A stretch of DNA of 29,461 bases from JAYOFM01 sp038117225. Lineage in GTDB: Bacteria > Pseudomonadota > Alphaproteobacteria > Rhodospirillales > Casp-alpha2. This document shows, one piece after another, positions 16,090-24,747 of this stretch. The notes beneath the pieces are model-generated. The model had not been told where the DNA came from, searched no databases, and saw nothing but the letters and a program-made list of their open reading frames with translations. The translations under genes were made by a program, and so were the position numbers. The stretch spans positions 1-29,461 of the forward strand of contig JAYOFM010000040.1 in NCBI GenBank assembly GCA_038117225.1, written 5' to 3'. Within the stretch, counting starts at the first letter, position 1; every line of letters starts with the position of its first letter.

Positions 16090-16113
16090 GCCTAGGCAGA
16101 TACCCTGCTAGGC
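16090..16113. terminator. Hairpin between the RidA pair and the DUF1289 gene
   Basis: GCCTAGGCAG (16090-16099) can pair with CTGCTAGGC (16105-16113) with one bulged G and a 5-base loop. It lies 36 bases after the RidA stop and 7 bases before the DUF1289 start. It has no T-tract, so it could be a weak terminator for the RidA transcript or a structure that limits ribosome access to the next gene. Confidence 0.35.
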
Positions 16114-16120
16114 CCACCCC

Positions 16121-16384
16121 ATGACGTCAGCCGTGCAAGTCGTCACGCCGTGTATTTCCGTCTGTATTCTCGACGAGGACTCGGGTCTTTGTCGGGGTTG
16201 TTACCGCACCGCCGTGGAAATCGGTGCGTGGCGGGCGCCCGGCGCCGAGCAGCAAATTGACATCCTGCGCAAGATCGCCGAACGCTGGCGCGCCGACAGG
16301 GCGGCCGATGAGGTAGACGAGGACCGGCGTGAGGAGCGAACTAGACTTGAAGCGCGTTTGCGCCTGGCTGGGCTCGTCACCTAG
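16121..16384 (+). CDS. DUF1289 domain protein (small Cys-rich)
   Basis: This 87-residue protein has the DUF1289 signature: PCISVC (Cys11, Cys15), GLCRGCYRT (Cys24, Cys27), then EIGAWRAPGAEQQ. Four cysteines in a C-x3-C ... C-x2-C pattern suggest a small zinc or iron-sulfur binding knuckle. The family is widespread in proteobacteria and functionally uncharacterised. The C-terminal part (about 50-87) is charged and helical. No good Shine-Dalgarno is visible before the ATG, and a hairpin sits just upstream. Its last codons overlap the 3' end of the convergent amidohydrolase gene by 4 bases. Confidence 0.88.
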   Translation: MTSAVQVVTPCISVCILDEDSGLCRGCYRTAVEIGAWRAPGAEQQIDILRKIAERWRADRAADEVDEDRREERTRLEARLRLAGLVT

Positions 16385-17583
16385 GCTGAGTTCGGACCGA
16401 GGTATTCTCCGTCTCGCGCCATCAGGCGCCCGGCCTTCAACACGACGCCACGCGGCGGATGCTGTGCCACCGCCTCCGCTAGTGTTTCCGCATGCACCGT
16501 GAACAGATCGGCTGGGGCGCCGATGCCGAGTCCGGCGTCACCCTGTCCAAGGGCGCGTCTGCCGGCGGCGCTGGCGCAGTCGAAGGCGATAGCGAGATCG
16601 CCATCGGCCCGGAATCCGGATCGCCAGGATAGCAGCATGGCGCGGATCAGCATGTCGCCGGCGCCGTAGGGCGACCAGGTGTCGCGCACGTCGTCGTTGC
16701 CGGCGAATACCTCGACCCCGTGCTGGCGCAGTTTTTTCACCGGCGGCAGCGGCGATGAACCGCCGCCGTGGGTGACCAATGACATCCCGGCCTCGGCCAT
16801 GGCGTCGGCAAGGCGGGCGAAATCATCATCCGAACAGGCACCGAGGCAGAAGCCGTGGCTGACGGTGACCTGGCCGGCGAGGCCAGCGGCACGGGTGCGC
16901 TCCGCGATGGCGGCGATTTCCTTTAGGCCGGCCTCGCCGGGATCGTGGATATGTGGATCGAGGCCGACGCCATGTTTTGCCGCCAGGGCGAACAGCAGGT
17001 CGAGCTGACCGTCGAGGTCGCCATCGGCGGAAATGGGATCGATACCGCCGACCAAATCGGCGCCGGCCGCCAGTGCCGCGTCCATGAGGTCATAGGTGCC
17101 GGGGGCGGCAAGCACGCCGTACTGCGGAAAGGCGACGATCTGAAAGTCGGCGGCATCGGCGAATGCCTGCTTGACCTCCAGCAACGCTTCCACATGGCGG
17201 ATGCCGATGTCGGGGCCGATATCGGCGTGGCTGCGGAACGCGGTAGTGCCGGCGGCGATGGCCTTGCGCACCAAGTTTGCGGCGCGCTTGGCGGGCGGCG
17301 GCAACTGAGCGCGCAACCCCCGCTCGGTGGCGATGCGGCTGGCCCTGTCGGGACCCGCTGGATAGGGCATCCAGGGCAGTCCCGTCAGCGTCTTATCGAG
17401 ATGCACATGGCCATCCACCATGCCGGGCAACGCCAACAGGCCGCCACCGTCGATGATGTCGCCACCGTCGCTGGCGCCGGTCAGGTCGGGCGCGATAGCG
17501 GAAATGACGCCGTCCGTCATGCGGATATCGACGTGGCGCCCATCCGGGTGCAGAACGTTGGCGAGAACCGTCGTCGGGTGCAT
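16381..17583 (-). CDS. Cytosine-deaminase-type amidohydrolase
   Basis: This 400-residue amidohydrolase-superfamily enzyme is of the cytosine deaminase/N-isopropylammelide hydrolase group. Motifs in order are MVDGHVHLDKTLTG (HxH and the group-typical DKTLT), FRSHADIGP, DPHIHDPGEAG, VSHGFCLGACSDDD, and FAGNDDVRDTWSPYG with the catalytic Asp. Members deaminate or dechlorinate pyrimidines and triazines or open cyclic amides; substrate unknown. The ATG at 17583 is 2 bases after the stop of the MmgE gene, so it is translated from the same message, and longer frames upstream are out-of-frame readings of that gene. The 3' end overlaps the DUF1289 gene by 4 bases. Confidence 0.9.
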   Translation of the reverse strand: MHPTTVLANVLHPDGRHVDIRMTDGVISAIAPDLTGASDGGDIIDGGGLLALPGMVDGHVHLDKTLTGLPWMPYPAGPDRASRIATERGLRAQLPPPAKRAANLVRKAIAAGTTAFRSHADIGPDIGIRHVEALLEVKQAFADAADFQIVAFPQYGVLAAPGTYDLMDAALAAGADLVGGIDPISADGDLDGQLDLLFALAAKHGVGLDPHIHDPGEAGLKEIAAIAERTRAAGLAGQVTVSHGFCLGACSDDDFARLADAMAEAGMSLVTHGGGSSPLPPVKKLRQHGVEVFAGNDDVRDTWSPYGAGDMLIRAMLLSWRSGFRADGDLAIAFDCASAAGRRALGQGDAGLGIGAPADLFTVHAETLAEAVAQHPPRGVVLKAGRLMARDGEYLGPNSA

Positions 17584-17585
17584 GG

Positions 17586-18953
17586 TTACCACCGGATCAG
17601 TTCCATGAGGTCGGCGAGGCGATCCAGGGTTTCGAAACCCTCCAGCGCGGCGCGCAATTCGGCGGCACGTCCGGCATCGAGAATGTCGCCGACACAGTCG
17701 TCGTACTTGGCCCACATCTCGTCGTCGCTCATCGGGTTCTGCAGCACGCCCTTGGCGTGCATGACGAAGGTCTCGACGGTGCGGCCATCCTTGGTATGGA
17801 CAGTGATCTGGGCTGGTTCGCGGCCGTTGTCCGCGGTCGGCAGGCGGTCGTCCACGGGGCTTTCGGTCATGGAAATGCGGGGCAGCCAGGCGCGCAGCGC
17901 CGGGTCCGCAATGGCGTCCGGCAGGAAATCCGTTCGACCCATGCGGCCCCGTTCGAGAATCAGCGCGAGGCCGAACTGCATGCTGAACCGCGCCTCCATA
18001 TCGTTTACGGGGGCGTCGTACATGAGATTGTCGTAGGTCATCTTGTTGACCACTGTGTCGATCCGCTCAATATCAGCGGCCGTCAGATTGTGTTCCGCCA
18101 TCAGCGCAAGAAGGCCATCGGCGGCGCAGTGGACGCTGGCGCAGTTGGCGTGCACCTTGACCTTGAGGCCATATCGTTCGATCGCCGTCGGCGGCCCCAA
18201 CAAATCAGCGGCGTCGGTGTATCCGGGCGCGGCGTCGAGGCCAATATACAGATCCTGGAATCCCCACGGCGCGCTTAGCGGTTCCGTGGCGGCGGTGAGT
18301 CCGGCCTCGGCGTAGCGGGCCACCATCAGGGCGCTTTGTGCCGCCATGCCGGCATGGAACGGCTTGGCCATGGTGCCCATCTGAATTTTCGAACCGGCGG
18401 CGTGACTGAGACCGAGACCCAAGGCGCGGACCATGCCGTCGGTATCGAAACCAATCAGGCGCCCGGCGGCGGCGGCGCAGCCGATGGTGCCGATCGTCGA
18501 CGTGGTATGCCAGCCCCGTTCATAGTGGGCGACATTGACCCCGGCGCCGACGATCAGCATGGCTTCCAGGCCGGCGATGTAAGCATCCAGAACTACGCGG
18601 CCTCCGAGATCGCGTTCCTCGGCCAACGCGAACAGAGCTGGCGCTAGTACCGCCGTCGCGTGGCCGGCGACACCGTGGTAGTTGTCATCGAAATCAATGG
18701 CGTGGGCGGCAGTACCGTTTACCACCGCCGCGTGGGGCGCGGCCAGCCGCTCCATCGAACCGACCACGCTGGCCGGCCCGTCGCCGAGTCCGCGCATGGC
18801 GGACAAGACATTCTGTGTCGCCGTGTCATTGGCGCCGGCAACGAGGCAGCCGACGATATCGATCATGGCATTGCGGCCGAGGGTCAGCGAGCGGCCTTCG
18901 GCGAGGGGGCCGGTCTCGGCCATCCACGTGGCTAGGTCACGGGTGATGCTCAT
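17586..18953 (-). CDS. MmgE/PrpD family protein
   Basis: This 455-residue protein matches the all-helical MmgE/PrpD fold: MIDIVGCLVAGAND near the N-terminus, the strongly conserved HAIDFDDNYHGVAGHATAVLAPALFALAEE around 80-112, AAGRLIGFDTDGMVRALGLGLSHAAGS, and FQDLYIG. PrpD dehydrates 2-methylcitrate and a relative, iminodisuccinate epimerase, acts in aspartate-derived compound breakdown; many family members of unknown specificity lie beside amidohydrolases and transporters. Here it is the first gene of a two-gene operon with the cytosine-deaminase-type hydrolase and is divergent from the DUF1028 gene. No prpB/prpC is near, so methylcitrate metabolism is unlikely. GAGGT lies about 9 bases upstream of the ATG. 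Confidence 0.9.
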   Translation of the reverse strand: MSITRDLATWMAETGPLAEGRSLTLGRNAMIDIVGCLVAGANDTATQNVLSAMRGLGDGPASVVGSMERLAAPHAAVVNGTAAHAIDFDDNYHGVAGHATAVLAPALFALAEERDLGGRVVLDAYIAGLEAMLIVGAGVNVAHYERGWHTTSTIGTIGCAAAAGRLIGFDTDGMVRALGLGLSHAAGSKIQMGTMAKPFHAGMAAQSALMVARYAEAGLTAATEPLSAPWGFQDLYIGLDAAPGYTDAADLLGPPTAIERYGLKVKVHANCASVHCAADGLLALMAEHNLTAADIERIDTVVNKMTYDNLMYDAPVNDMEARFSMQFGLALILERGRMGRTDFLPDAIADPALRAWLPRISMTESPVDDRLPTADNGREPAQITVHTKDGRTVETFVMHAKGVLQNPMSDDEMWAKYDDCVGDILDAGRAAELRAALEGFETLDRLADLMELIRW

Positions 18954-19032
18954 GGCGTATTACCTCATGCAAAGGACGGCGTTGCGAAGTAGTCTATCAT
19001 CAACGTCTCGGAAGACCATTGGAGGACATCGG
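18954..19032. promoter_or_regulatory. Divergent promoter gap between MmgE and DUF1028 genes
   Basis: These 79 bases separate two divergent starts, so both promoters must lie here or in the flanking codons. Ribosome sites are visible on both sides (GGAGG at 19021-19025 for the plus-strand gene, GAGGT for the minus-strand gene). I could not assign convincing -35/-10 pairs. Confidence 0.4.
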
Positions 19033-19695
19033 ATGACCTATTCCCTGGTCGGCATGTGCCGGCGAACCGGCATGTTTGGCGCCGCGGTGACGACGTCGAA
19101 CATGAATGTGGGGACACGTTGCCCCTACGCCAAAGCCGGCGTTGGCGCCGTATTGACGCAGAACCGCACGGACAATCGTCTGGGGCCCCGCGGTATCGCG
19201 TTGCTGGACGAGGGCAAGACCGCGCCCGAGGTTATCGAGGCCCTGGTCGCCGATAATCCGACCATCGGATGGCGACAGCTCGCGGTCATCGACCGTGACG
19301 GTAACACCGGCTTTCACCACGGCGACAAGATTACGTCGATTCATGCCGCGTCTCAGGGTGATGGCTGCTGCGCCATCGGCAACATCATCCGCAACGATGC
19401 CATCCCCAAGGCCATGACCGATGCCTTCGAGGCGTCCGACGGGCAGCACCTGGCGGAACGCCTGGTTCAAGGCTTGGAAGCTGGGTTGGCGGCGGGCAGC
19501 GAGTTGAAGCAGATCAAGTCGGCGGCGTTGCTGGTGGTGCATGAGCAGGAATTCCCGTTGGTCGATCTTCGCGTCGAATTCGATCGTGCTCCGTTGGCCG
19601 AATTGCGTTTTCTCTGGGAAGCTTACCAGCCGCAGATGGAGCGCTTCGTTACCCAGGTGATCGACCCGGACAGTCTGGGTCCGCCGCCAGTTTGA
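19033..19695 (+). CDS. DUF1028 family Ntn-hydrolase-like protein
   Basis: This 220-residue protein matches DUF1028: the N-terminal TYSLVGMCRRTGMFGAAVTTSN, ACGVGA-like segments (KAGVGAVLTQNRTD), and the NIIRNDAIPKAM / LAERLVQGLEAGL region. The family is predicted to be an N-terminal-nucleophile amidohydrolase in which Thr or Ser after the initiator Met becomes the nucleophile; Thr2 is present here. Genes of this family commonly lie beside RidA, M20 and amidohydrolase genes, but its reaction is not established. GGAGG 7 bases upstream of ATG 19033 supports the start over a longer frame at 18682 that runs through the MmgE gene. Its stop is 10 bases from that of the convergent dioxygenase gene. 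Confidence 0.85.
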   Translation: MTYSLVGMCRRTGMFGAAVTTSNMNVGTRCPYAKAGVGAVLTQNRTDNRLGPRGIALLDEGKTAPEVIEALVADNPTIGWRQLAVIDRDGNTGFHHGDKITSIHAASQGDGCCAIGNIIRNDAIPKAMTDAFEASDGQHLAERLVQGLEAGLAAGSELKQIKSAALLVVHEQEFPLVDLRVEFDRAPLAELRFLWEAYQPQMERFVTQVIDPDSLGPPPV

Positions 19696-19705
19696 TTTGT
19701 GCCAT

Positions 19706-20737
19706 TTAACGTTTGGCGTAATAGGGCTCTTTCTCTTCCTGTTTGGGGATGCCGCCGTCGCCTTTGTGGACGTGAACCGCATCGACGACGGGCCGGATGT
19801 CCCAATCCATCAGCCACAGCCGCATCAGGTGGCGTTTGAGGTGCTCTTCCTCGTGATCCTCGAACGCGGACCGGCTGTGCAGAACGGCGCAGTTGTTGAA
19901 CAGCAGCGCTTCCCCGGGATCGAAATAAAAACCGAATTGGAATTTCGGATCGTTCGCCATCGCCTCGAATGTATGCAGGGCCTCTTCGTCACGGGCGCTG
20001 AACGGGGCGCCGAATTCCTTCGCGGCCATGTCGGCGTAGCCACCGATCAACACCACGGTCGTGACACTGTCCTTTTCCGAAAACACCGGGATGCGAACCG
20101 GCGTGTAGGGCGGCTCGCCCGGGGGCTGTTCACCGAAGCGGTGTAGATGGAAACCCTGCCACAAGGATTCCAGCAGTTCAGGCTTGGTTTCGCGAATATG
20201 GTCGTGCACGGCAAGCGCACTGGCGTAGCGAGATTCGCCGCCAGCCTTCGCCCTCTGGACGCAAAACATGCCGACCACATCGCAACGATCCGTATGCATG
20301 CGCAACTCGCGGGCGTTGCGATAGGCGCGATGGCGGTTGTCGTCGCCGCCCACATTGATGACGTGACCCAGCAGGTCGCCCATCACGCTTTGCGATACCG
20401 CGCGGCCGAAATGGGTGCCGAGGCCGAACCAAGCGAGCTCGATATCCTGCTGGCTCCACCGGTCGACGGGGAACCCGCGCAGCAGCACCAGGCCGCGCCC
20501 GTGTTCCACCTCGTGGCGCCAGCCGGCGATATCGTCGGTGATGGATTCAAGCGGAAAATCATCGCGGCCGATATTCTCGAAAGCAACGAGGCCGCGCTGG
20601 TGTAAATCCGCCACTGCCGCCTCGATCGCGTCAAGATGGCGCGGCCGAAGATCGATGGCGATGTCATCCTTGCCGCTGAAATCCGCCGCGGTCCAGGCGG
20701 CTGGATGATCGAAGGGCTCGGCCCGAACGGTCGTCAT
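19706..20737 (-). CDS. TauD/TfdA-like Fe(II)/2-oxoglutarate dioxygenase
   Basis: This 343-residue protein carries the facial triad of the TauD/TfdA group: RMHTDRCD (His148, Asp150) and AVLHSRSAF (His287), with Arg306 (HLMRLWL) at the usual 2-oxoglutarate-binding position. It should hydroxylate a small substrate with 2-oxoglutarate and O2, often causing C-N or C-S cleavage. It is nearest the subgroup of uncharacterised TauD relatives with a VLLRGFPVDRWS N-terminal segment, which includes gamma-butyrobetaine-hydroxylase-like members. The gene is last in the ABC transporter operon and its start overlaps the ATPase stop by 4 bases (ATGA), so the two are translationally coupled. The imported compound or a derivative is thus the likely substrate (inference). 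Confidence 0.87.
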   Translation of the reverse strand: MTTVRAEPFDHPAAWTAADFSGKDDIAIDLRPRHLDAIEAAVADLHQRGLVAFENIGRDDFPLESITDDIAGWRHEVEHGRGLVLLRGFPVDRWSQQDIELAWFGLGTHFGRAVSQSVMGDLLGHVINVGGDDNRHRAYRNARELRMHTDRCDVVGMFCVQRAKAGGESRYASALAVHDHIRETKPELLESLWQGFHLHRFGEQPPGEPPYTPVRIPVFSEKDSVTTVVLIGGYADMAAKEFGAPFSARDEEALHTFEAMANDPKFQFGFYFDPGEALLFNNCAVLHSRSAFEDHEEEHLKRHLMRLWLMDWDIRPVVDAVHVHKGDGGIPKQEEKEPYYAKR

Positions 20738-22830
20738 ACCACCGCGGTTTCCTCGCCGGCATAGCGGATGACCGGGCGCATCTTGTCCAACTCCTCGCGC
20801 GGAATATGGCAGTAGAGGCGATGACTAGGGCTGAATTCGTGCAGCGGCGGTTCTTGGGTTTCGCATACCGTCATCTTGCGCGGGCAGCGGGATGCGAACC
20901 GGCAACCAGGCGCCGGATTGACCGGGCTTGGCACCGGCCCTTCCAGGCGGATATTTTCCTGTTCGATCATCGGATCGGGGATTGAAATTGCCGATAACAG
21001 GGCCTCGGTGTAGGGGTGATAGGGCGGGACGAACACCTCTTCTGGCGTGCCCACCTCGGCCAACTTGCCCATGTACATAACGGCGACCAGATCCGACAGA
21101 TAGCGCACCACGGAAAGATCGTGGGAGATAAACAGATACGCTGTGTTGGAACGCTTCTGTAGATCGACCAGCAGATTGAGGATGGCTGCCTGCACCGACA
21201 CGTCGAGTGCCGACAGCGGCTCGTCACAGACAATCAGATCCGGTTCGGCGGCGAAGGCACGGGCGATGGCGACGCGCTGTTTTTGCCCGCCGGATAGTTC
21301 GTGTGGAAAGCGGTCGGCGAAATTATCGGGCAGATTGACGCTCCGCAGCAGGTCCGTGACCCGCGCGGCGCGGCCGGATTCCGGCACCAGATTGAACAGT
21401 TCAAGTGGCCGGGCTATGGCATCGCCGACGGATCGCTGCGGATTCAGCGTGGCATCCGGATTCTGGAAGATGATTTGCACCCGGCGCCGAAGGTCGGGGC
21501 CGCGGTCGCGGGCCAAACCGGCCAGTTCGTTGCCCTCGAAGGTCAGCGTGCCGTCGGTTGCCATTTGCAGGCCGACCAACGTGCGCCCCAGCGTGGTCTT
21601 GCCACAGCCGCTTTCACCGACGACGGCCAACGTGCGTCCGCGACCGAGTTCGAGATCGATATCGTCGACCGCGTGGACGAACTTCTGCTGCTTGCCGCTG
21701 ACGTACTCGATGATGCGCCGGCGTACCGGATAGAAACACTTGAGGCGCTCGACTTGGAGCGCGCCATCGGACGTCGCATCGGCGCGGGCCTGATCAACGT
21801 CGCGAATGTGGCGTTCGAATTCAAAAGGCGGCAATTCGCGATGGCGGTGGCAGCTAACCGTATCCTCCGCGTCATCGCCAATCTGCTCGCGCGGCGGCGG
21901 CGTGGCGCGGCAGGCGTCCTCGGCGAAATCGCAGCGGGCAGCGAAGATGCAGCCGGTCGGAAGGTCGGACAGGCTCGGCAGTTGGCCCTCGATAGCGCTA
22001 AGCGGACGATCATGTTTGGACAGATCAAGCTTCGGGATACAGGTCAGCAGGCTTCGTGTGTAGGGATGAGCCGGCTTTGAAAAGACGCGTGATACCGGGC
22101 CTTCCTCGACGATCTCTCCGGCGTACATGACCGCTACCCGATGGCAGAACCGCGCCACCACGCCCAGATTGTGAGTGATGTAGAGGATCGCCGAGCCGTG
22201 CTGTTCCTTGAGGTTGGCGACGAGGTCGAGGATGTGTGCCTCGGTCGTCACGTCGAGCCCCGTCGTCGGCTCGTCCATGATCAGCAATTCGGGATTGCAG
22301 GCGAAGGACATGGCAATCAGCACGCGCTGTTGCTGGCCACCGGAAAGTTCGTGCGGGTACCGCTGTGCGACGCCAGCCGGGTCAGGGAGATTGACGCCGC
22401 CGAGCAACTCGAGGACCCGGTTGTCAGCCTGCTCGCCCCGCATTTCGGTATGTTCGCGCACCACTTCACCGATCTGATCGCCGACCCGGAAAGCCGGATT
22501 GAGCGCCGTTTGCGGATCCTGATAGACCATGGCCATGCGCGAACCCTGAATGGCGCGGAGTTCGCGTGGGCGAAGTGCCAGCATGTCGGTGTCGTGAAAA
22601 TGGATCGAGCCGTTCATGACCCGGCCGGCGGCATCTAGACCGCGCATGGTGGTGAAGGCGATGGTGCTTTTGCCGGATCCGCTTTCGCCGACCACGGCCA
22701 GGGTCTCGCCGGCGCGGACGGTCAAGTTGACGCCGCGCACCGCCTTCACTTCCTGGCCGCGGACGAAATAGGTTACGTCAAGATCACGAATTGTCAGGAC
22801 GTCGCGGCCGCCACCGCCGCCGTCACTCAT
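20734..22830 (-). CDS. Fused double ABC ATPase of a peptide/opine-type transporter (DppD-DppF fusion)
   Basis: This 698-residue protein has two complete nucleotide-binding domains. The first has Walker A GESGSGKST (48-56), signature LSGGQQQR and Walker B LLIMDEPTTGLD; the second has Walker A GESGCGKTT, signature LSGGQKQR and Walker B LIVCDEPLSALD. Each is followed by an oligopeptide-transporter C-terminal Cys motif (CIFAARCDFAEDAC and CRFASRCPRKMTVC). The arrangement resembles GsiA, in which the DppD and DppF equivalents are one chain. It powers uptake of a small peptide, opine or similar solute through the two permeases encoded upstream. The start overlaps the upstream permease stop by 8 bases, and the stop overlaps the dioxygenase start by 4. 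Both halves look catalytically intact. Confidence 0.95.
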   Translation of the reverse strand: MSDGGGGGRDVLTIRDLDVTYFVRGQEVKAVRGVNLTVRAGETLAVVGESGSGKSTIAFTTMRGLDAAGRVMNGSIHFHDTDMLALRPRELRAIQGSRMAMVYQDPQTALNPAFRVGDQIGEVVREHTEMRGEQADNRVLELLGGVNLPDPAGVAQRYPHELSGGQQQRVLIAMSFACNPELLIMDEPTTGLDVTTEAHILDLVANLKEQHGSAILYITHNLGVVARFCHRVAVMYAGEIVEEGPVSRVFSKPAHPYTRSLLTCIPKLDLSKHDRPLSAIEGQLPSLSDLPTGCIFAARCDFAEDACRATPPPREQIGDDAEDTVSCHRHRELPPFEFERHIRDVDQARADATSDGALQVERLKCFYPVRRRIIEYVSGKQQKFVHAVDDIDLELGRGRTLAVVGESGCGKTTLGRTLVGLQMATDGTLTFEGNELAGLARDRGPDLRRRVQIIFQNPDATLNPQRSVGDAIARPLELFNLVPESGRAARVTDLLRSVNLPDNFADRFPHELSGGQKQRVAIARAFAAEPDLIVCDEPLSALDVSVQAAILNLLVDLQKRSNTAYLFISHDLSVVRYLSDLVAVMYMGKLAEVGTPEEVFVPPYHPYTEALLSAISIPDPMIEQENIRLEGPVPSPVNPAPGCRFASRCPRKMTVCETQEPPLHEFSPSHRLYCHIPREELDKMRPVIRYAGEETAVV

Positions 22831-23707
22831 CGGATGTCTTCCGCGCCGCCAGCCACTCGCGTAATCCGTCGCCCAACAGATTGAACGATACGATCAATAG
22901 GACGATCGCCGACGCCGGGGCAAATACCACCCATGGAGCAGTGACCATGAAAGCCCGTTCCTTGGCGATCATGAGCCCCCAATCCGGTGCCGGTGGCTGC
23001 GCGCCGAGACCGAGATAGCTGAGTGATACCACCAACAGCACCGCGTAGCTGAGCCGGATGCAGGTTTCGACGATGATTGGGGGCCAGATGTTCGGTAGAA
23101 TCTCGCGAAAAATGATGTAGGCCCGGCTTTCGCCACGCACCTGGGCAGCCTCAACGAACTGGATGTGACGGAGTCCGAGTGTCGCGCTGCGCACCACACG
23201 CGCTACTTTGGGCACGAACACGACGCCAATGGAAATCACCGCGTTGACCTCGTTCGCGCCAAGCGCCGCGACGACCAGCATGGCCAGTAGTAAACCCGGA
23301 AAGGACATGGCGATATCAGTGAGGCGCATCAGAATTTCGTCAACCCAGCCGCCCGTGTAGCCGCTGAACATGCCGATCAACACGCCGATGGTGACGCCGA
23401 TGAAGGTGCCCGTGCCAGCCATGAAAACAGTCAGGCTGGCGCCGGAGACGACGCGCGAGAAAATATCACGGCCATAGCGATCGGTGCCAAGCCAGAATTC
23501 GGCCGACGGCGGCACCATGCGGTGCTTGAAATGGAACTGGTCAAACGGATAGGGCGTCACGTACGGCCCAATGATCGCCAGCACGACGAAGAAACTGACG
23601 ATGGTGCCGCCGATGATCATGCTCAGCGGCACGCGGCGGGGTTTTTTTACGGCCGGCTGTTCGACAACCTTGGCGTCGTCGGCGGTGATGGCGGTGCCGT
23701 TGCTCAT
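22823..23707 (-). CDS. ABC transporter permease, DppC type
   Basis: This 294-residue inner-membrane permease of the dipeptide/oligopeptide family has an N-terminal membrane segment (SMIIGGTIVSFFVVLAIIGPYV), the DppC hallmark FWLGTDRYGRDIFSRVVSGA, five further hydrophobic segments, and the ATPase-contacting EAA-type loop EAAQVRGESRAYIIFREILPN. ATG 23707 is chosen because AAGGA lies 6-7 bases upstream; a longer frame at 23752 would overlap the upstream permease. It is 10 bases after the DppB-type gene and overlaps the ATPase gene by 8 bases. Confidence 0.93.
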   Translation of the reverse strand: MSNGTAITADDAKVVEQPAVKKPRRVPLSMIIGGTIVSFFVVLAIIGPYVTPYPFDQFHFKHRMVPPSAEFWLGTDRYGRDIFSRVVSGASLTVFMAGTGTFIGVTIGVLIGMFSGYTGGWVDEILMRLTDIAMSFPGLLLAMLVVAALGANEVNAVISIGVVFVPKVARVVRSATLGLRHIQFVEAAQVRGESRAYIIFREILPNIWPPIIVETCIRLSYAVLLVVSLSYLGLGAQPPAPDWGLMIAKERAFMVTAPWVVFAPASAIVLLIVSFNLLGDGLREWLAARKTSDE

Positions 23708-23717
23708 CGTTCGTCCT

Positions 23718-24668
23718 TCACGAATAGCGGATGCGCGGATCGAGCAGCGCATAGGTCAAATCGGCCAGCACGTTGGCGATGCAATAGCCGCCGGCGACGA
23801 AGAACATGCTCGCCTGCAACAACGGCAGGTCGCGTTGTTCGATGGCGAACAGCACCAAACTGCCAAGCCCGGGATAGCTAAACACCTGCTCGACCAGCAC
23901 GACGCCGCCCAGCATCCAGCCGATGTTGAAGGCGATGACGGTAACGGTCGGCAACATGGCGTTGCGCAGCGCGTGCTTGAACAGCACCATCTGGCGCGGC
24001 AATCCCTTCAGCTTGGCCGTTCGTACGTACGGCGTCTTCAGCACCTCGATCATCGACGACCGAGTGATGCGAGTGATGTGGGCCAGTGCTTCCAGTGCCA
24101 ACACTGCGACGGGCATGGCCAGCACATAGGCCCAATGGAAGAAGCCTTCGCCTTCCGACAGGGAACTGGTGGACGGCAGCCACTCCAGCCAGGCGGCGAA
24201 AACCAGGATGGCGAGCGAGCCGGAAATGAACGCGGGGACCGAGACGCCTGTCAGCGTGAATACGGTGATCGCCGTATCGAGCCAGCCGTTGGGCCGAACA
24301 GCGGCGATCACACCCAGGATCAGGCTGAGTACGACGGCGATAATTAACGCTGGGACGGCGAGCCTGAGCGAGAAGACGAGGCGTTGAACGAGAATGGGGA
24401 GAACCGGCGCGTCCATTGCGAAACTACGGCCAAGATCGCCGTGCATGGCGTCCCAAAGCCAGCCGAAATATTGTTCATACCAGGGCCGGTCGAGGCCCAA
24501 TTGAGCCCGCAGGACCTCATATTCGGTGCCCGTCTGTTGAGACCAGGCGCCGAGCAACTGGTCGACCGCGTCGCCCGGAAGTACTTGTAAAATGACATAA
24601 ATAAGTAGCGATATCCCGACCAAGGTCAGGGCCAGCAACCACAGGCGTCGAAGCAGATATTTCAACAT
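23718..24668 (-). CDS. ABC transporter permease, DppB type
   Basis: This 316-residue inner-membrane permease has the DppB-type start MLKYLLRRLWLLALTLVGISLLIY, a periplasmic loop with LGLDRPWYEQYFGWL and HGDLGRSF, several membrane segments, and the EAA-type loop RTAKLKGLPRQMVLFKHALRNAMLP followed by EQVFSYPGLGSL. It pairs with the DppC-type protein encoded next. It is separated from the binding-protein gene by 79 bases that carry a strong hairpin, which probably sets the ratio of binding protein to membrane components. Confidence 0.94.
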   Translation of the reverse strand: MLKYLLRRLWLLALTLVGISLLIYVILQVLPGDAVDQLLGAWSQQTGTEYEVLRAQLGLDRPWYEQYFGWLWDAMHGDLGRSFAMDAPVLPILVQRLVFSLRLAVPALIIAVVLSLILGVIAAVRPNGWLDTAITVFTLTGVSVPAFISGSLAILVFAAWLEWLPSTSSLSEGEGFFHWAYVLAMPVAVLALEALAHITRITRSSMIEVLKTPYVRTAKLKGLPRQMVLFKHALRNAMLPTVTVIAFNIGWMLGGVVLVEQVFSYPGLGSLVLFAIEQRDLPLLQASMFFVAGGYCIANVLADLTYALLDPRIRYS

Positions 24669-24702
24669 AATCTATAAGTCTCGCCACCATGGGGGCCGAA
24701 TA

Positions 24703-24728
24703 GGGCGGGTCGTCGAAACGACCCGCCC
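24703..24728 (-). terminator. Very stable UUCG-loop hairpin after the binding-protein gene
   Basis: On the minus strand, 11 bases (GGGCGGGTCGT) pair perfectly with ACGACCCGCCC across the tetraloop TTCG. It lies 19 bases after the binding-protein stop and 34 bases before the DppB start, within an operon. There is no T-tract, so it more likely acts as a 3'-end stabiliser and partial attenuator than as a full terminator. Such elements explain how binding protein is made in excess over permeases. Confidence 0.75.
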
Positions 24729-24747
24729 CCTTGTCGGTCTGGTCGAA

